Source: a virus. Taken from it: a DNA stretch of 34,902 nt. The stretch lies in the IMG/VR virus record IMGVR_UViG_3300006101_000032, positions 1 through 34,902 of that record; one strand, 5' to 3'. Positions within the stretch are counted from its first letter, which is position 1. Each line of letters begins with the position of its first letter. This document shows, piece after piece, positions 1-7,202 of this stretch. The notes beneath the pieces were generated by a model. It was given only the letters and a program-made list of their open reading frames with translations. It did no database searches and was not told the DNA's origin. Both the position numbers and the translations under genes were made by a program.

Positions 1-189
1 ATGATTTCCCCTTTTCGCGCTTGCCGAAACCTGGTGCGAACTAAGTGCCAAGAAGCAGGAATCAAGTTCATTGAAGTCTTGGTCAAGTGCCCGGAAGAGA
101 ACTACCGAACATACGATCAAGAAGTTGGGTACGAAGACCCTCTCACGCCTGAGATTGTATCTGAGAACCGTCAAAACCTTCTTGCCTAG
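1..189 (+). CDS. Hypothetical small protein, possibly cut by the window edge
   Basis: The frame is open from the first base, which is an ATG, to a TAG at 187-189, giving 62 residues. Because it begins exactly at the edge, the true start may lie upstream and this may be only the C-terminal part. The sequence is of mixed charge with two cysteines and no membrane segment, and I recognise no family. It is followed by about 55 bases holding the first TAATAACC promoter, so it looks like the last gene of an upstream transcription unit. Its function cannot be inferred. Confidence 0.45.
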   Translation: MISPFRACRNLVRTKCQEAGIKFIEVLVKCPEENYRTYDQEVGYEDPLTPEIVSENRQNLLA

Positions 190-214
190 AAAACAATTTG
201 CAGGTGTAATAACC
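182..214 (+). promoter_or_regulatory. Candidate promoter of the lysis cassette
   Basis: GTGTAATAACC lies at 204-214, with -10-like TAATAA at 207-212. A TTGCCT box at 182-187 could be the -35, but the 19 bp spacer is long. An expected start point near 219 would lie three bases before the ATG at 222 (a five-codon ORF) and about 27 before the first real gene at 246. Confidence 0.5.
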
Positions 215-221
215 ACACACT

Positions 222-239
222 ATGAATCACGCATCATAA
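222..239 (+). CDS. Possible five-codon leader ORF (MNHAS)
   Basis: ATG at 222 lies seven bases after the TAATAACC motif and reads five codons to TAA at 237-239, six bases before the ATG of the first lysis-cassette gene. A transcript starting near 219 would be almost leaderless at this ATG. Re-initiation could then pass ribosomes to 246. A similar mini-ORF follows the same motif at 8579. It may also be chance. Confidence 0.25.
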   Translation: MNHAS

Positions 240-245
240 GTCCTC

Positions 246-530
246 ATGGATACCCCAGAGAAACCAAACTTCATAATGAGACATCTTCCTCTTTTGGGAG
301 GGCTCTCCGGTGTCGCCGCATTTGGGGCAATTTTTTGGTCTTACGCACTATTACCGACCAGGGTGACCATGATTGAAGAGATCAACAAACAACATGAAAC
401 CCGTCTTTCCGCTATCGAGTTAGATAACTCCCAACGCCGTGAGGCACTTGCAACGGCTCTAGCACTAATACAGCAAATTGATTCCCGAACACGAAGGATT
501 GAAGATCACTTGATCGCCCCTAGCAAATGA
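246..530 (+). CDS. Small membrane coiled-coil protein, inner-membrane spanin candidate
   Basis: The protein has 94 residues. A short polar N-terminus is followed by one hydrophobic segment at about residues 13-36 (LPLLGGLSGVAAFGAIFWSY...), then a heptad-like charged helix to the end. One N-terminal anchor plus a periplasmic helix is the architecture of inner-membrane spanin subunits. The next gene, overlapping by ATGA, encodes a small lipoprotein, the usual outer-membrane partner. Both sit at the head of a cassette ending in an endolysin. No sequence family is recognised, so the spanin call rests on topology and context. It could instead be a holin accessory protein. Confidence 0.5.
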   Translation: MDTPEKPNFIMRHLPLLGGLSGVAAFGAIFWSYALLPTRVTMIEEINKQHETRLSAIELDNSQRREALATALALIQQIDSRTRRIEDHLIAPSK

Positions 531-739
531 CACCGTTAGCAAAAGAAGCTGTTGCCGCGTTTCTTATGACGAGTTTCTTACTTGGACTGATTACGATTGC
601 TCTTTCTATCCTAGTGGGGTGTTCCTCTGATCCACTTTCCAAGCGGCATACCTCATCCCCCGACACATACATACAAGGGGCCACTTCAATCAACGATCAG
701 ATTGACCAGAAGGTCATCATTCTCGAACACTCTCGATGA
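527..739 (+). CDS. Small lipoprotein, outer-membrane spanin candidate
   Basis: This 70-residue protein has a hydrophobic N-terminal segment ending in a lipobox (SILVGCSSD, acylated Cys about residue 32), followed by a short polar tail. The lipobox predicts cleavage by signal peptidase II and membrane anchoring. The start overlaps the preceding stop as ATGA at 527-530, implying translational coupling. A small lipoprotein beside a single-span coiled-coil protein in a lysis cassette matches a two-component spanin. The mature chain of about 39 residues is short, and its signal region of about 31 residues is longer than usual. Confidence 0.5.
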   Translation: MTPLAKEAVAAFLMTSFLLGLITIALSILVGCSSDPLSKRHTSSPDTYIQGATSINDQIDQKVIILEHSR

Positions 740-1215
740 AAAGTATATTTTTCTTTTTTGTGCTTTCCGCCGGTCTATTGGCAAGCCCACTTTCCAAACA
801 GCAAATAAACCTGCTCAATCAAATAGAAGTTCTATCAGCGCAGGAAAAAACGGATCTTTTGCACGCCCAACAAGACTATTTGAAAGTTGAAGGGCAGTTA
901 AACTGGTATGTCGAAGACGATACCAAGCAGGCACAGCGCGGAGATCTATGGGAGCATCGTACTGAAGTAGTGGTAGAGATAGGTGCTTTCTTTTTTGCTC
1001 TTTATGTGGGGACAGTGATTGCAGGACTCATCATCAGAAACTTCCCAGCCGTCGAGGGTTGGATTGCAAGTGCGGTAGCCTACGCTCTTTGTTTCTTTGC
1101 TAGTATGTACGTTCTAAATCATTTTATCGATGAAATCGGGAAGCTTATACCTACTGTTCCTTCTTGGGACGAGGCAACTAGGTGGTTTCATCACGCTAAA
1201 CAATCTCTTCGGTGA
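736..1215 (+). CDS. Membrane protein with signal peptide and two transmembrane segments
   Basis: There are 159 residues. The N-terminus (MKSIFFFFVLSAGLLAS) looks like a signal peptide or first membrane helix. A polar helical stretch rich in Gln and Lys follows at about residues 20-75. Two hydrophobic segments lie at about 83-106 (VEIGAFFFALYVGTVIAGLI) and 112-134 (ASAVAYALCFFASMYVL), and then an amphipathic tail. The start overlaps the upstream stop as ATGA and the stop overlaps the next GTG start as GTGA. Position between spanin-like genes and the endolysin suggests a role in membrane disruption or its control. I do not recognise a family. Confidence 0.6.
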   Translation: MKSIFFFFVLSAGLLASPLSKQQINLLNQIEVLSAQEKTDLLHAQQDYLKVEGQLNWYVEDDTKQAQRGDLWEHRTEVVVEIGAFFFALYVGTVIAGLIIRNFPAVEGWIASAVAYALCFFASMYVLNHFIDEIGKLIPTVPSWDEATRWFHHAKQSLR

Positions 1216-1511
1216 ACTTCTCCGGTATCGTAGACTGGATTCGCAGGGCGTTATCCGAGTCCGACGGAACACCCTCTAGCCTTCGACCTCCTTTTTGGTT
1301 TCACGATTTCATCCTAGGGCTGTGCATTGTCTCCGTCGTGGTTTTTACACTTTGGTCGCATTACCACGACCCCAAGAATCCCTTTAATCCTACTGCGATT
1401 GGTGCTGTTTTGGCCGGATGGTTCACTATCAATAGAGGTAGCAAGATTGTTCAAAAGGGTGTTGAAGCAACTCCGGCTCAAGAAACTTCATCGCTCCCCT
1501 CAAAATTATGA
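1212..1511 (+). CDS. Holin-like small membrane protein (GTG start)
   Basis: The gene starts at GTG 1212 inside a GTGA overlap with the previous stop; no better ATG exists in frame. The 99 residues carry one clear membrane segment at about 33-48 (ILGLCIVSVVVFTLW) and a shorter one at about 60-73 (TAIGAVLAGWFTI), with charged ends. It lies immediately upstream of the endolysin gene and overlaps it by ATGA at 1508-1511. Size, predicted two-span topology and coupling to the endolysin make it the best holin candidate here, but this is inferred without recognisable homology. Confidence 0.5.
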   Translation: MNFSGIVDWIRRALSESDGTPSSLRPPFWFHDFILGLCIVSVVVFTLWSHYHDPKNPFNPTAIGAVLAGWFTINRGSKIVQKGVEATPAQETSSLPSKL

Positions 1512-2089
1512 CAATCCAAGAGATCTTGAATTACGCCGCAGAAGGGCAGTCTCCTAGGTTTGTTAAGTGGCTAGGTTTTGTCCTAGGGTGGGAGTGTGCT
1601 TACGAGTCGGATGGTGTGACTATTCGGATTGAAAATGTGCCAGGTGATAGTGGAGGAAGGACTGTTTGCGGCATTGATGAAGCCAGCCATCCGACGTTTC
1701 CTTTCGATAGCTGGACGGCGGAAGACGTTGTCCAGGCGTATTTGAAAGATGCTTGGAACTTTCTCTCTTCTTTGCAGTTTCCCGTTTGTGAAGTAGCCGC
1801 AAACTTTGCTGTCAACATGGGGCTAGGCAATTCAGTTAGGCTCCTTCAAGAAGCTATAGAGGCTCAAACTACAATCACCATCGATGGAAAACTTGGCCCC
1901 GATACCCTAGGATCCGCCAATCAAGTAAACCCTTATCGCCTAGCCGAGGACATAGAGTCAGCCGCAGACGCACGATATCGGAGAATTGCGTATAAGAATC
2001 CGGTAGACCGAAAGTTCCTTGCTGGGTGGCTGGCAAGGGATGTTTCACTTGATCACTGGTGGAAAAAACTTTCTGATTTAGAAAAGTAA
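1508..2089 (+). CDS. Endolysin, GH108-type lysozyme with peptidoglycan-binding domain
   Basis: The 193 residues fit the glycoside hydrolase 108 (secretion activator/phage lysozyme) family, which cuts peptidoglycan glycan strands. The N-terminal motif is W28-E29 followed by P45-G-D-S-G-G-R-T and G55-I, matching the family pattern of a Glu near residue 25-30 and a PxDxGGxTxxGI signature. E29 is the likely catalytic acid. The C-terminal half (FAVNMGLGNSVRLLQ, then DGKLGPDTLG) matches the predicted peptidoglycan-binding domain paired with GH108. No signal peptide is seen, so export would need the holin-like gene just upstream. ATGA overlap implies coupling. Family length (about 170-200) agrees. 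Confidence 0.85.
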   Translation: MTIQEILNYAAEGQSPRFVKWLGFVLGWECAYESDGVTIRIENVPGDSGGRTVCGIDEASHPTFPFDSWTAEDVVQAYLKDAWNFLSSLQFPVCEVAANFAVNMGLGNSVRLLQEAIEAQTTITIDGKLGPDTLGSANQVNPYRLAEDIESAADARYRRIAYKNPVDRKFLAGWLARDVSLDHWWKKLSDLEK

Positions 2090-2120
2090 TACTTGCATAA
2101 AAGGTTATTACATCCATATT
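2086..2120 (+). promoter_or_regulatory. Candidate promoter with inverted GTAATA/TATTAC arms
   Basis: TTGCAT (2093-2098) and CATATT (2115-2120) with a 16 bp spacer make a sigma70-like promoter for the gene at 2134, giving a leader of about seven bases. The arms GTAATA (2086-2091) and TATTAC (2106-2111) form an inverted repeat around the -35. The right arm, GGTTATTAC at 2103-2111, is the reverse complement of the TAATAACC motif used at other unit starts, so an operator is possible. Confidence 0.35.
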
Positions 2121-2133
2121 CCCTGCGACTCTC

Positions 2134-2970
2134 ATGGCAAAGAAAACCAAAGCAGTTAAACTGCCGCCAGTAAATCCTAGGATCGGAGGAGCCGTCGTTG
2201 TTTCCGATCTTCACTGCGGTTCTTCCGTGGGGCTATGGCCTGATGGTTTTGAAACTGAGACCGGAAATCAGATTAAGCTGGGTAACAATCTTCATCAGCA
2301 ATGGCTTTGGAAGTGCTGGCTTGATGCGGTCAATAAAGCTGTAAATCACTTTAAGGGCAGGCCGTTTGTCGTAATCGTCAACGGAGATTGTATCGAAGGC
2401 CGGCATCATGGGACTACCGAGATTGTAGTGGCAAAGAACATTGATCATGCCGCCGCCGCAACCGAATGTTTGCGCCCTCTTGTGGAGTCTTGTTTCAAGA
2501 CTTATTTTACCGCTGGTACTGAGTGCCATGTGGGAGACTTCGAGAAAGTCATCTGCAAAGAACTTGGCGGTGAGTGGTGTGGAGACAAGGGACTTATTGA
2601 GATTAACGGAACACTTCTTGACGTAGCTCATCATATGCCCACCGCAGGTCGTGCTTACCTTGAGGCCGGAGCCATGTCGATTACGATGGGCAACGCCAGA
2701 CTGAACTACGCTAGGGTAGGCCAGCGTGTCCCTAGGGTGTATCTACGAGGTCATCGCCACACAGGAGGATATTACTCGGATGGACACGCGCTGTTCCTAG
2801 TCACGCCAGCGTGGCAACTTCTTACCAGATACGGACACAAAGTAGTCGGAGACTCAATTTGCCGACCTGGCATTGCCATTCTGGATTGGGACGCCACTCC
2901 AGATGGAGGTCTTCCATCCACGCAACTATTGACTTATGACCCAGAAGAAAGTGAATCCACCCGAGCATGA
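2134..2970 (+). CDS. Calcineurin-like metallophosphoesterase
   Basis: This 278-residue protein carries the metal-binding signature of the calcineurin-like phosphoesterase superfamily in order: D25-x-H27 (VSDLHCGS), G84-D85 (VNGDCIEG), H166-H167 and G-H207-R-H209 (RGHRHTGG). The usual GNHE block is replaced by AGTECH ending at H132, so the metal-bridging Asn is not obvious. Such enzymes hydrolyse phosphodiesters or phosphomonoesters, and phage members may process nucleic acid or nucleotides. The substrate cannot be told. The start follows a promoter-like region, and the 3' end overlaps the next gene by 35 bases. It is soluble with no signal peptide. Confidence 0.75.
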   Translation: MAKKTKAVKLPPVNPRIGGAVVVSDLHCGSSVGLWPDGFETETGNQIKLGNNLHQQWLWKCWLDAVNKAVNHFKGRPFVVIVNGDCIEGRHHGTTEIVVAKNIDHAAAATECLRPLVESCFKTYFTAGTECHVGDFEKVICKELGGEWCGDKGLIEINGTLLDVAHHMPTAGRAYLEAGAMSITMGNARLNYARVGQRVPRVYLRGHRHTGGYYSDGHALFLVTPAWQLLTRYGHKVVGDSICRPGIAILDWDATPDGGLPSTQLLTYDPEESESTRA

Positions 2971-3235
2971 CCTCCTAGCATCTGCATGGGATGCTATAAA
3001 AACAGAACTAATAACGGCTTCTGTAGATACCTACAGAGAGCAGGGTTGGAAGAGCTTATACGATCTCAAAGCTGAGGCAGATCTTCCTCAGTCTACGATG
3101 AACAATCGCCTCAACAAGCTGGTAGAGGAAGGAAAGATGGAAAAGATACAGGTCAGCGTAGTCGGAAATAATGGAGTTCGCAGACCTATAAACTTTTATC
3201 GTCCAACACTCATCCAGCGTTTGACTAAAAAGTAA
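2936..3235 (+). CDS. Winged-helix DNA-binding protein
   Basis: The 99 residues contain a helix-turn-helix core at about 40-65 (SLYDLKAEADLPQSTMNNRLNKLVEEGKM) followed by a beta wing (KIQVSVVGNNGVRRPINFYRP), the pattern of MarR/ArsR-like winged helices. It probably binds DNA and could regulate transcription. The upstream gene overlaps its start by 35 bases, so the two are probably co-translated. It sits next to an inverted-repeat promoter region at 2086-2120, a plausible target, though that is inference. A packaging-related (small terminase-like) role cannot be excluded because no small terminase is seen in the window. Confidence 0.6.
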   Translation: MTQKKVNPPEHDLLASAWDAIKTELITASVDTYREQGWKSLYDLKAEADLPQSTMNNRLNKLVEEGKMEKIQVSVVGNNGVRRPINFYRPTLIQRLTKK

Positions 3236-3249
3236 TAACCGCTTAACCT
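3221..3249 (+). promoter_or_regulatory. Candidate promoter of the glycosyltransferase-portal unit
   Basis: GTAATAACC lies at 3232-3240. No -35 fits TAATAA at 3233-3238. An alternative pair is TTGACT at 3221-3226 and TAACCT at 3244-3249 with a 17 bp spacer, which would start transcription near 3256, two bases before the ATG at 3258. The preceding gene's stop lies inside the element. Confidence 0.45.
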
Positions 3250-3257
3250 CTTTATTC

Positions 3258-4037
3258 ATGCTTCTCATTCTTCCCATTAGCCGAATCGATTCTGGGTTGG
3301 CTTTACGACTAGCAAACTGGATTTCTACCCTAGGAGGCGGAGCTAACCATCATTTATTGGTTTCTTGCCCACTCAACCAGAAAAGCGTAGCTGAAGAAAT
3401 CCAGAACATCCTTAAAGGAACTTTTGCTTCTGCTGGAATTTACGTCCTTGATCAGGATCATGAGCTGGGTTGGCCTTCTTCCGCAAATTTCATGTTCAAG
3501 AAAACCGCGGGGTATGTCTACGCGAGAGGAAACCGTCTCCCTTTTTATTGGTTTGAAGCCGACAACGTACCCATGAAGTCTTCTTGGCTGGACGATCTCC
3601 AGACTGAGTACAACCTGGCACAGAAACCCTTTATGGGCGTCGTAGAAGATTCCATCGTAAGGAAGCCGGATACCAAAGAGTTCATTAGGAAGGACGGACA
3701 ACATATGAATGGAAGTGGAATCTACCCTGCAAATTTTGTTCGTGCCTCACAGCTATTTGATTCGATTCATACTCATAAGGAAGCACAGCCTTGGGATATC
3801 TATCTGCGCTGGGAAATGAAGGGTTGTATCCACAACAGCAAGCAGATGATCAACAACTGGAAGAGCAAGGAATACGTTCGCACTTCCGACGGAATGATCG
3901 CCTGCACGGCTATGGATCCCAATCACCCACCCAAGTATGTTACCGACGCTATTGCCGTTGTGCATGGGTGTAAGGACGAGTCTCTTATCGATCTTTTGGA
4001 GAACAAATCAGCCAAGCCCTCTAAGAAATCAAAGTAA
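3258..4037 (+). CDS. Putative GT-A fold glycosyltransferase-like protein
   Basis: The 259 residues open with a hydrophobic strand (MLLILPISRID) and contain a nucleotide-sugar-transferase-like core: PFYWFEADNVPM, in which E100-A-D102 resembles the DxD-type metal site, followed by a long acceptor region and PWDIYLRWEM. The C-terminus is Lys-rich. GT-A enzymes transfer sugars from nucleotide donors; in a phage the target could be phage DNA, a virion protein or host surface glycan. The stop overlaps the portal start as TAATG, so it is made with the portal. The family assignment is tentative and no donor can be named. Confidence 0.45.
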   Translation: MLLILPISRIDSGLALRLANWISTLGGGANHHLLVSCPLNQKSVAEEIQNILKGTFASAGIYVLDQDHELGWPSSANFMFKKTAGYVYARGNRLPFYWFEADNVPMKSSWLDDLQTEYNLAQKPFMGVVEDSIVRKPDTKEFIRKDGQHMNGSGIYPANFVRASQLFDSIHTHKEAQPWDIYLRWEMKGCIHNSKQMINNWKSKEYVRTSDGMIACTAMDPNHPPKYVTDAIAVVHGCKDESLIDLLENKSAKPSKKSK

Positions 4038-6397
4038 TGGAGATCTCGACTGCCCCTTTAGATATTGCTGGACTCGATCCAGTAACAGGAGAAGTTCCTG
4101 AACGTAGAGTTGCTGATGTAGATGCGGCTCGTAGCATCTACGACACCATTTGGACAAGCGATCTTGGTAGCTCAAAAAACCGTTCTTTGGTGGATGCCAT
4201 GTTTGGAGGTGCCCCTCCTTTCAATCCCGATGACCTAGTCGAAATCGGACAATCAGAAAGAACCAACATTGATTTCGGAATTGCCGCCGCAGTCAAAGAT
4301 CAGGCTTTAGCTCAGTATTACGATCTGACTTCGAGTGTTCCTCGCCTAGCCTCGGTTCATGTTGACTACGGAACGGATGAACAGCGGGTCGAATGGGAAG
4401 GGATTATCGCCGAAGAGTTCCATCATACGCTGATGAACTGGACGGAGTTTGAGTTCAACCATCAGCTTCTTTCAGACCAGTTTGTTTCACATGGAGTGGG
4501 AGTTGCTTACTTCGAGGATGAGACCGACTGGCGTTATCGTGTAACCGGACTCAATGAGTTCAAGATGCCCCGCGGAACAAAAGCCAGCGAGGCTGAGATT
4601 GAAGTTGCAACCGTGGAGCGTGAATACCTAGCCCATCAGCTTTATGCTTTTATCCGAAATCCTGAAGTAGCCGAGGAACTAGGATGGAATGTAGATATGG
4701 TAAAGCAGGCACTTATGCACGCCTGCCTCGCCACTCCTACCCCATATCTTGCTGACTGGGAAAAACTCGAAATCGAACTCAAGAACAACGATCTACTCTA
4801 TGGCAATTCCAAGGCCAAGAGGGTCAAGGTTGTCCATATGTGGGTTCAAGAGTTTTCAGGCAAAGTCTCTCACATGATTTTCCTTAAAGACCCGCTTCCG
4901 GCAGACACCGGATTCGGTGAGGCAAACGAGCAGTTCTTGTACGAGAAGTTCGAGCGTTTTGATGCCCCAACTCGTTGCTTTGTTACTTTCACCTACGGAA
5001 TTGGAAATGGTTGCTACCACGGAATTCGAGGACTTGGGTACAAGATTTACCCTCACATCCAGCTCATCAATCGTATGCGGTGTGGCATGAGTGATGGGGC
5101 TCTTCTGTCTTCCGCACTCATCGTCCAGCCCAGTGATGCCAGCACTCGTTCCCTAGAGGATCTGACGCTGAACTACTTTGGGCCTTACGCCCTTTTCCCT
5201 GCCGGCCTTAAAATCGTTGAAAAAGCGGTTCCTGATTTCCGCGCCAACATGATGCCGGTATTGGCAGACATGACGCAGACTCTTCAGAACAATACGATCG
5301 GGTTTCAGAGCCGTGCCATTACTCCCGAAGGACAAGCTCGCACCGCTTTTGAAGTCCGCGCCCAACTTCAACAAGAAGCAACTCTTACCAGTGCATCCAT
5401 CAACCTGTTCTACCATCCTTGGAAGCGTCTTCTTTGGGAGGTTTTTCGTAGACTCAGCCGCAGGGACTCTTCTCCTTTCGAGCCGGGTGGCAAGGAAGCG
5501 GTAGCGTTTAAGAAGCGTTGCATGGAGCGCGGTGTTCCTGCCGAGGCTATCTACCACGTTACTGCTGTTTGGCCTGTCCGTGCCGTCGGTAACGGGAGCC
5601 CCGCCATGCGTAGTCAGGTGCTTTCCCAGATGATGTCCATGTATGGTGCTCTCGATCAGGAAGGTCAGGCACATCTTCTACGAGACAACATTGCCGCACT
5701 TGTAGGTCAAGAAGCGGTTAATCGGTACGCCAAACCTATTGATCAACCTCTTCGTCCCCCTATTGACGATAAGATTGCTATTCTGGAAAACGCCACCATG
5801 AGCCACGGAACCACCATTCCCGTATCTCCTGGTGAAGATGACTTTATTCATGCCGGTCGTCACTTGCAGGCCCTTGACGAACTCGATCAAGCCCTAGGGC
5901 AGGGTCAAGCAGATCCCAAGGCTTCCCTTATGGCGATGGAAGCATTTTTGCCGCATACAGCACAACACGTTCAGAGACTAGGGCAAGACAAGCTACGAGG
6001 ACAGCAGGTAGGTTTGATGCGCCAGCGACTTCAGCAACTCAATGCAACTGCAAAGCGTTTGCAAGATCAGCTACAAGCCCAGCAGATCAACGCTCAGAAA
6101 GCCCAGCAGGCACAGGCTCAACGTAATGCAGAGCAACAACAGGCTCAGATAAAGATGCTTCAGCAGAAGGCCGCGGAAGCCGATGCGATGTCGCCAAAAC
6201 TGAAACAGCAGATTTTGGAAAGCCAAGCCAAGATGCAGATGGAAGCACAACGTCATCAGCAGGAGATGGCTTTGAAGCAAGCCGAAGTTTCTCAGAAGCT
6301 CGCTCTGCGAGATGCTGAAACCGCCGCTAAAGTTAAAGCCGCCGGTATGCCGGCAGTACCTACGACCGTCCCGATGGCTCAACCCGATCAGGAATAG
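4037..6397 (+). CDS. Portal (head-tail connector) protein
   Basis: The protein has 786 residues, the size of podovirus portals with a long C-terminal extension. The N-terminal two thirds is a mixed alpha/beta region with conserved-looking segments (FNHQLLSDQFVSHGVGVAYFED, then ITPEGQARTAFEVRAQLQQEA) typical of the portal wing and stem. From about residue 620 the chain is Gln/Ala-rich with heptad character, suggesting a long helical barrel or crown. Portals form the dodecameric ring through which DNA is packaged and ejected. Support is positional too: it precedes a scaffold-like and a capsid gene. No terminase gene lies beside it within the window. Its TAATG start overlaps the upstream stop. 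Confidence 0.7.
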   Translation: MEISTAPLDIAGLDPVTGEVPERRVADVDAARSIYDTIWTSDLGSSKNRSLVDAMFGGAPPFNPDDLVEIGQSERTNIDFGIAAAVKDQALAQYYDLTSSVPRLASVHVDYGTDEQRVEWEGIIAEEFHHTLMNWTEFEFNHQLLSDQFVSHGVGVAYFEDETDWRYRVTGLNEFKMPRGTKASEAEIEVATVEREYLAHQLYAFIRNPEVAEELGWNVDMVKQALMHACLATPTPYLADWEKLEIELKNNDLLYGNSKAKRVKVVHMWVQEFSGKVSHMIFLKDPLPADTGFGEANEQFLYEKFERFDAPTRCFVTFTYGIGNGCYHGIRGLGYKIYPHIQLINRMRCGMSDGALLSSALIVQPSDASTRSLEDLTLNYFGPYALFPAGLKIVEKAVPDFRANMMPVLADMTQTLQNNTIGFQSRAITPEGQARTAFEVRAQLQQEATLTSASINLFYHPWKRLLWEVFRRLSRRDSSPFEPGGKEAVAFKKRCMERGVPAEAIYHVTAVWPVRAVGNGSPAMRSQVLSQMMSMYGALDQEGQAHLLRDNIAALVGQEAVNRYAKPIDQPLRPPIDDKIAILENATMSHGTTIPVSPGEDDFIHAGRHLQALDELDQALGQGQADPKASLMAMEAFLPHTAQHVQRLGQDKLRGQQVGLMRQRLQQLNATAKRLQDQLQAQQINAQKAQQAQAQRNAEQQQAQIKMLQQKAAEADAMSPKLKQQILESQAKMQMEAQRHQQEMALKQAEVSQKLALRDAETAAKVKAAGMPAVPTTVPMAQPDQE

Positions 6398-6411
6398 TAA
6401 TAACCACATAT
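6397..6411 (+). promoter_or_regulatory. TAATAACC start motif before the small gene at 6412
   Basis: GTAATAACC at 6397-6405 overlaps the portal stop region and ends six bases before the ATG at 6412. With TAATAA at 6398-6403 as -10, transcription would start at about 6410, so the mRNA would be leaderless. No good -35 is seen (best is TGGCTC at 6375-6380). Confidence 0.4.
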
Positions 6412-6663
6412 ATGACCACCATTAAAAAGCGATTCACTAAAGTCATAAAGAACGCCACAACAGGACGTACTAGAACCGTTCACTACGGACAGGCTGGAAA
6501 AGCTAAAGATGGCGGTGATCGCATTCGCCCAGGAACTAAAAAGGGCGATGCCTATTGCGCTCGATCCAACAAGATCAAAGGAGATTGGAGAAAAGACCCC
6601 AACTCCCCCAACAGCCTTTCTCGCAAGAAGTGGAAATGCCACGGAAACAAGTCCATGCGATAA
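6412..6663 (+). CDS. Small basic conserved phage protein
   Basis: The 83 residues are strongly basic. The C-terminal half (RPGTKKGDAYCARS, then NSPNSLSRKKWKCHG) resembles a family of small phage proteins of unknown function often found near packaging and head genes, with GTxKGDxYCARS and SPxxLSRxxWKC as hallmarks. Two cysteines (in YCARS and KWKC) could bind a metal, and the charge suggests nucleic-acid contact. It follows a TAATAACC motif by six bases and lies between portal and an HNH-type gene. Function is unknown; my family recall is from memory. Confidence 0.6.
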   Translation: MTTIKKRFTKVIKNATTGRTRTVHYGQAGKAKDGGDRIRPGTKKGDAYCARSNKIKGDWRKDPNSPNSLSRKKWKCHGNKSMR

Positions 6664-6666
6664 TTT

Positions 6667-6894
6667 ATGCCAAGAGTCAGAGACTACGCCAAGGAGTATA
6701 GGGATTACCACGGTAAGCCCGAACAAATCAAACGTCGAGCCGAGCGCAATGCTGCTCGTGCAAAGATGGAAAAAGCAGGCCGAGTCCGAAAGGGCGACGG
6801 AAAGGATGTTGATCATAAAGATCACCGAACCAGCAATAACCGCCGTTCCAACCTTCGGGTTATGTCGGCATCTAAAAATAGGTCTCGCCAATAA
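6667..6894 (+). CDS. HNH-type endonuclease-like small protein
   Basis: This 75-residue basic protein has an Arg/Lys-rich helix followed by KDVDHKDHRTSNNRRSNLRV, where D49-H50, N58 and N62 fit the DH...N...N pattern of compact HNH (beta-beta-alpha metal) nucleases. Phage HNH proteins near portal and head genes often help terminase make ends during packaging. It lacks the cysteine pairs of zinc-ribbon HNH enzymes. It starts three bases after the previous stop and its stop overlaps the next start as TAATG. The fold call is reasonable; the packaging role is inference. Confidence 0.65.
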   Translation: MPRVRDYAKEYRDYHGKPEQIKRRAERNAARAKMEKAGRVRKGDGKDVDHKDHRTSNNRRSNLRVMSASKNRSRQ

Positions 6895-7202
6895 TGACGA
6901 TCCTCGATTTTAGATCGAACGAGGCTTTGGTGACTGTGTTTTCACAGCTTATCAAAGCTCCCGAATTCGAGTTGGCGATTAACACAATCAAAGACGCCTA
7001 CCTGCCCATCTCTTCGGAGCCTCCTAAAGGGGTTTCTTTTGAGACATGGAATAGTCATCAGAATACCCGCCGTGAGGGGTTTTATGAGGCCATTCGTCTT
7101 ATCGAACTCATGGCAAAGCCAGTCTCAAAACAAAAAGAAATTTCAACCCGTGGCCTTATGCCATCGCTCGTAAACGAAGATACTTATGAACCCGCAAACT
7201 GA
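6894..7202 (+). CDS. Small helical protein of unknown function
   Basis: There are 102 residues, predicted mostly helical. A motif NSHQNTRREGFYEAIRLIELMA at about 56-77 resembles a recurring phage signature in which His, Arg-Arg and Gly-Phe sit in one helix. It has no membrane segment or catalytic motif. TAATG overlap with the upstream gene and a 17-base overlap with the downstream scaffold-like gene place it in the head-assembly operon. Function is not recognised. Confidence 0.55.
   Translation: MTILDFRSNEALVTVFSQLIKAPEFELAINTIKDAYLPISSEPPKGVSFETWNSHQNTRREGFYEAIRLIELMAKPVSKQKEISTRGLMPSLVNEDTYEPAN

Noticed and set aside
5153-5674. 173-residue frame on the minus strand
   Set aside because: It is fully antisense to the portal gene, lacks a recognisable family, and all other genes are on the + strand.
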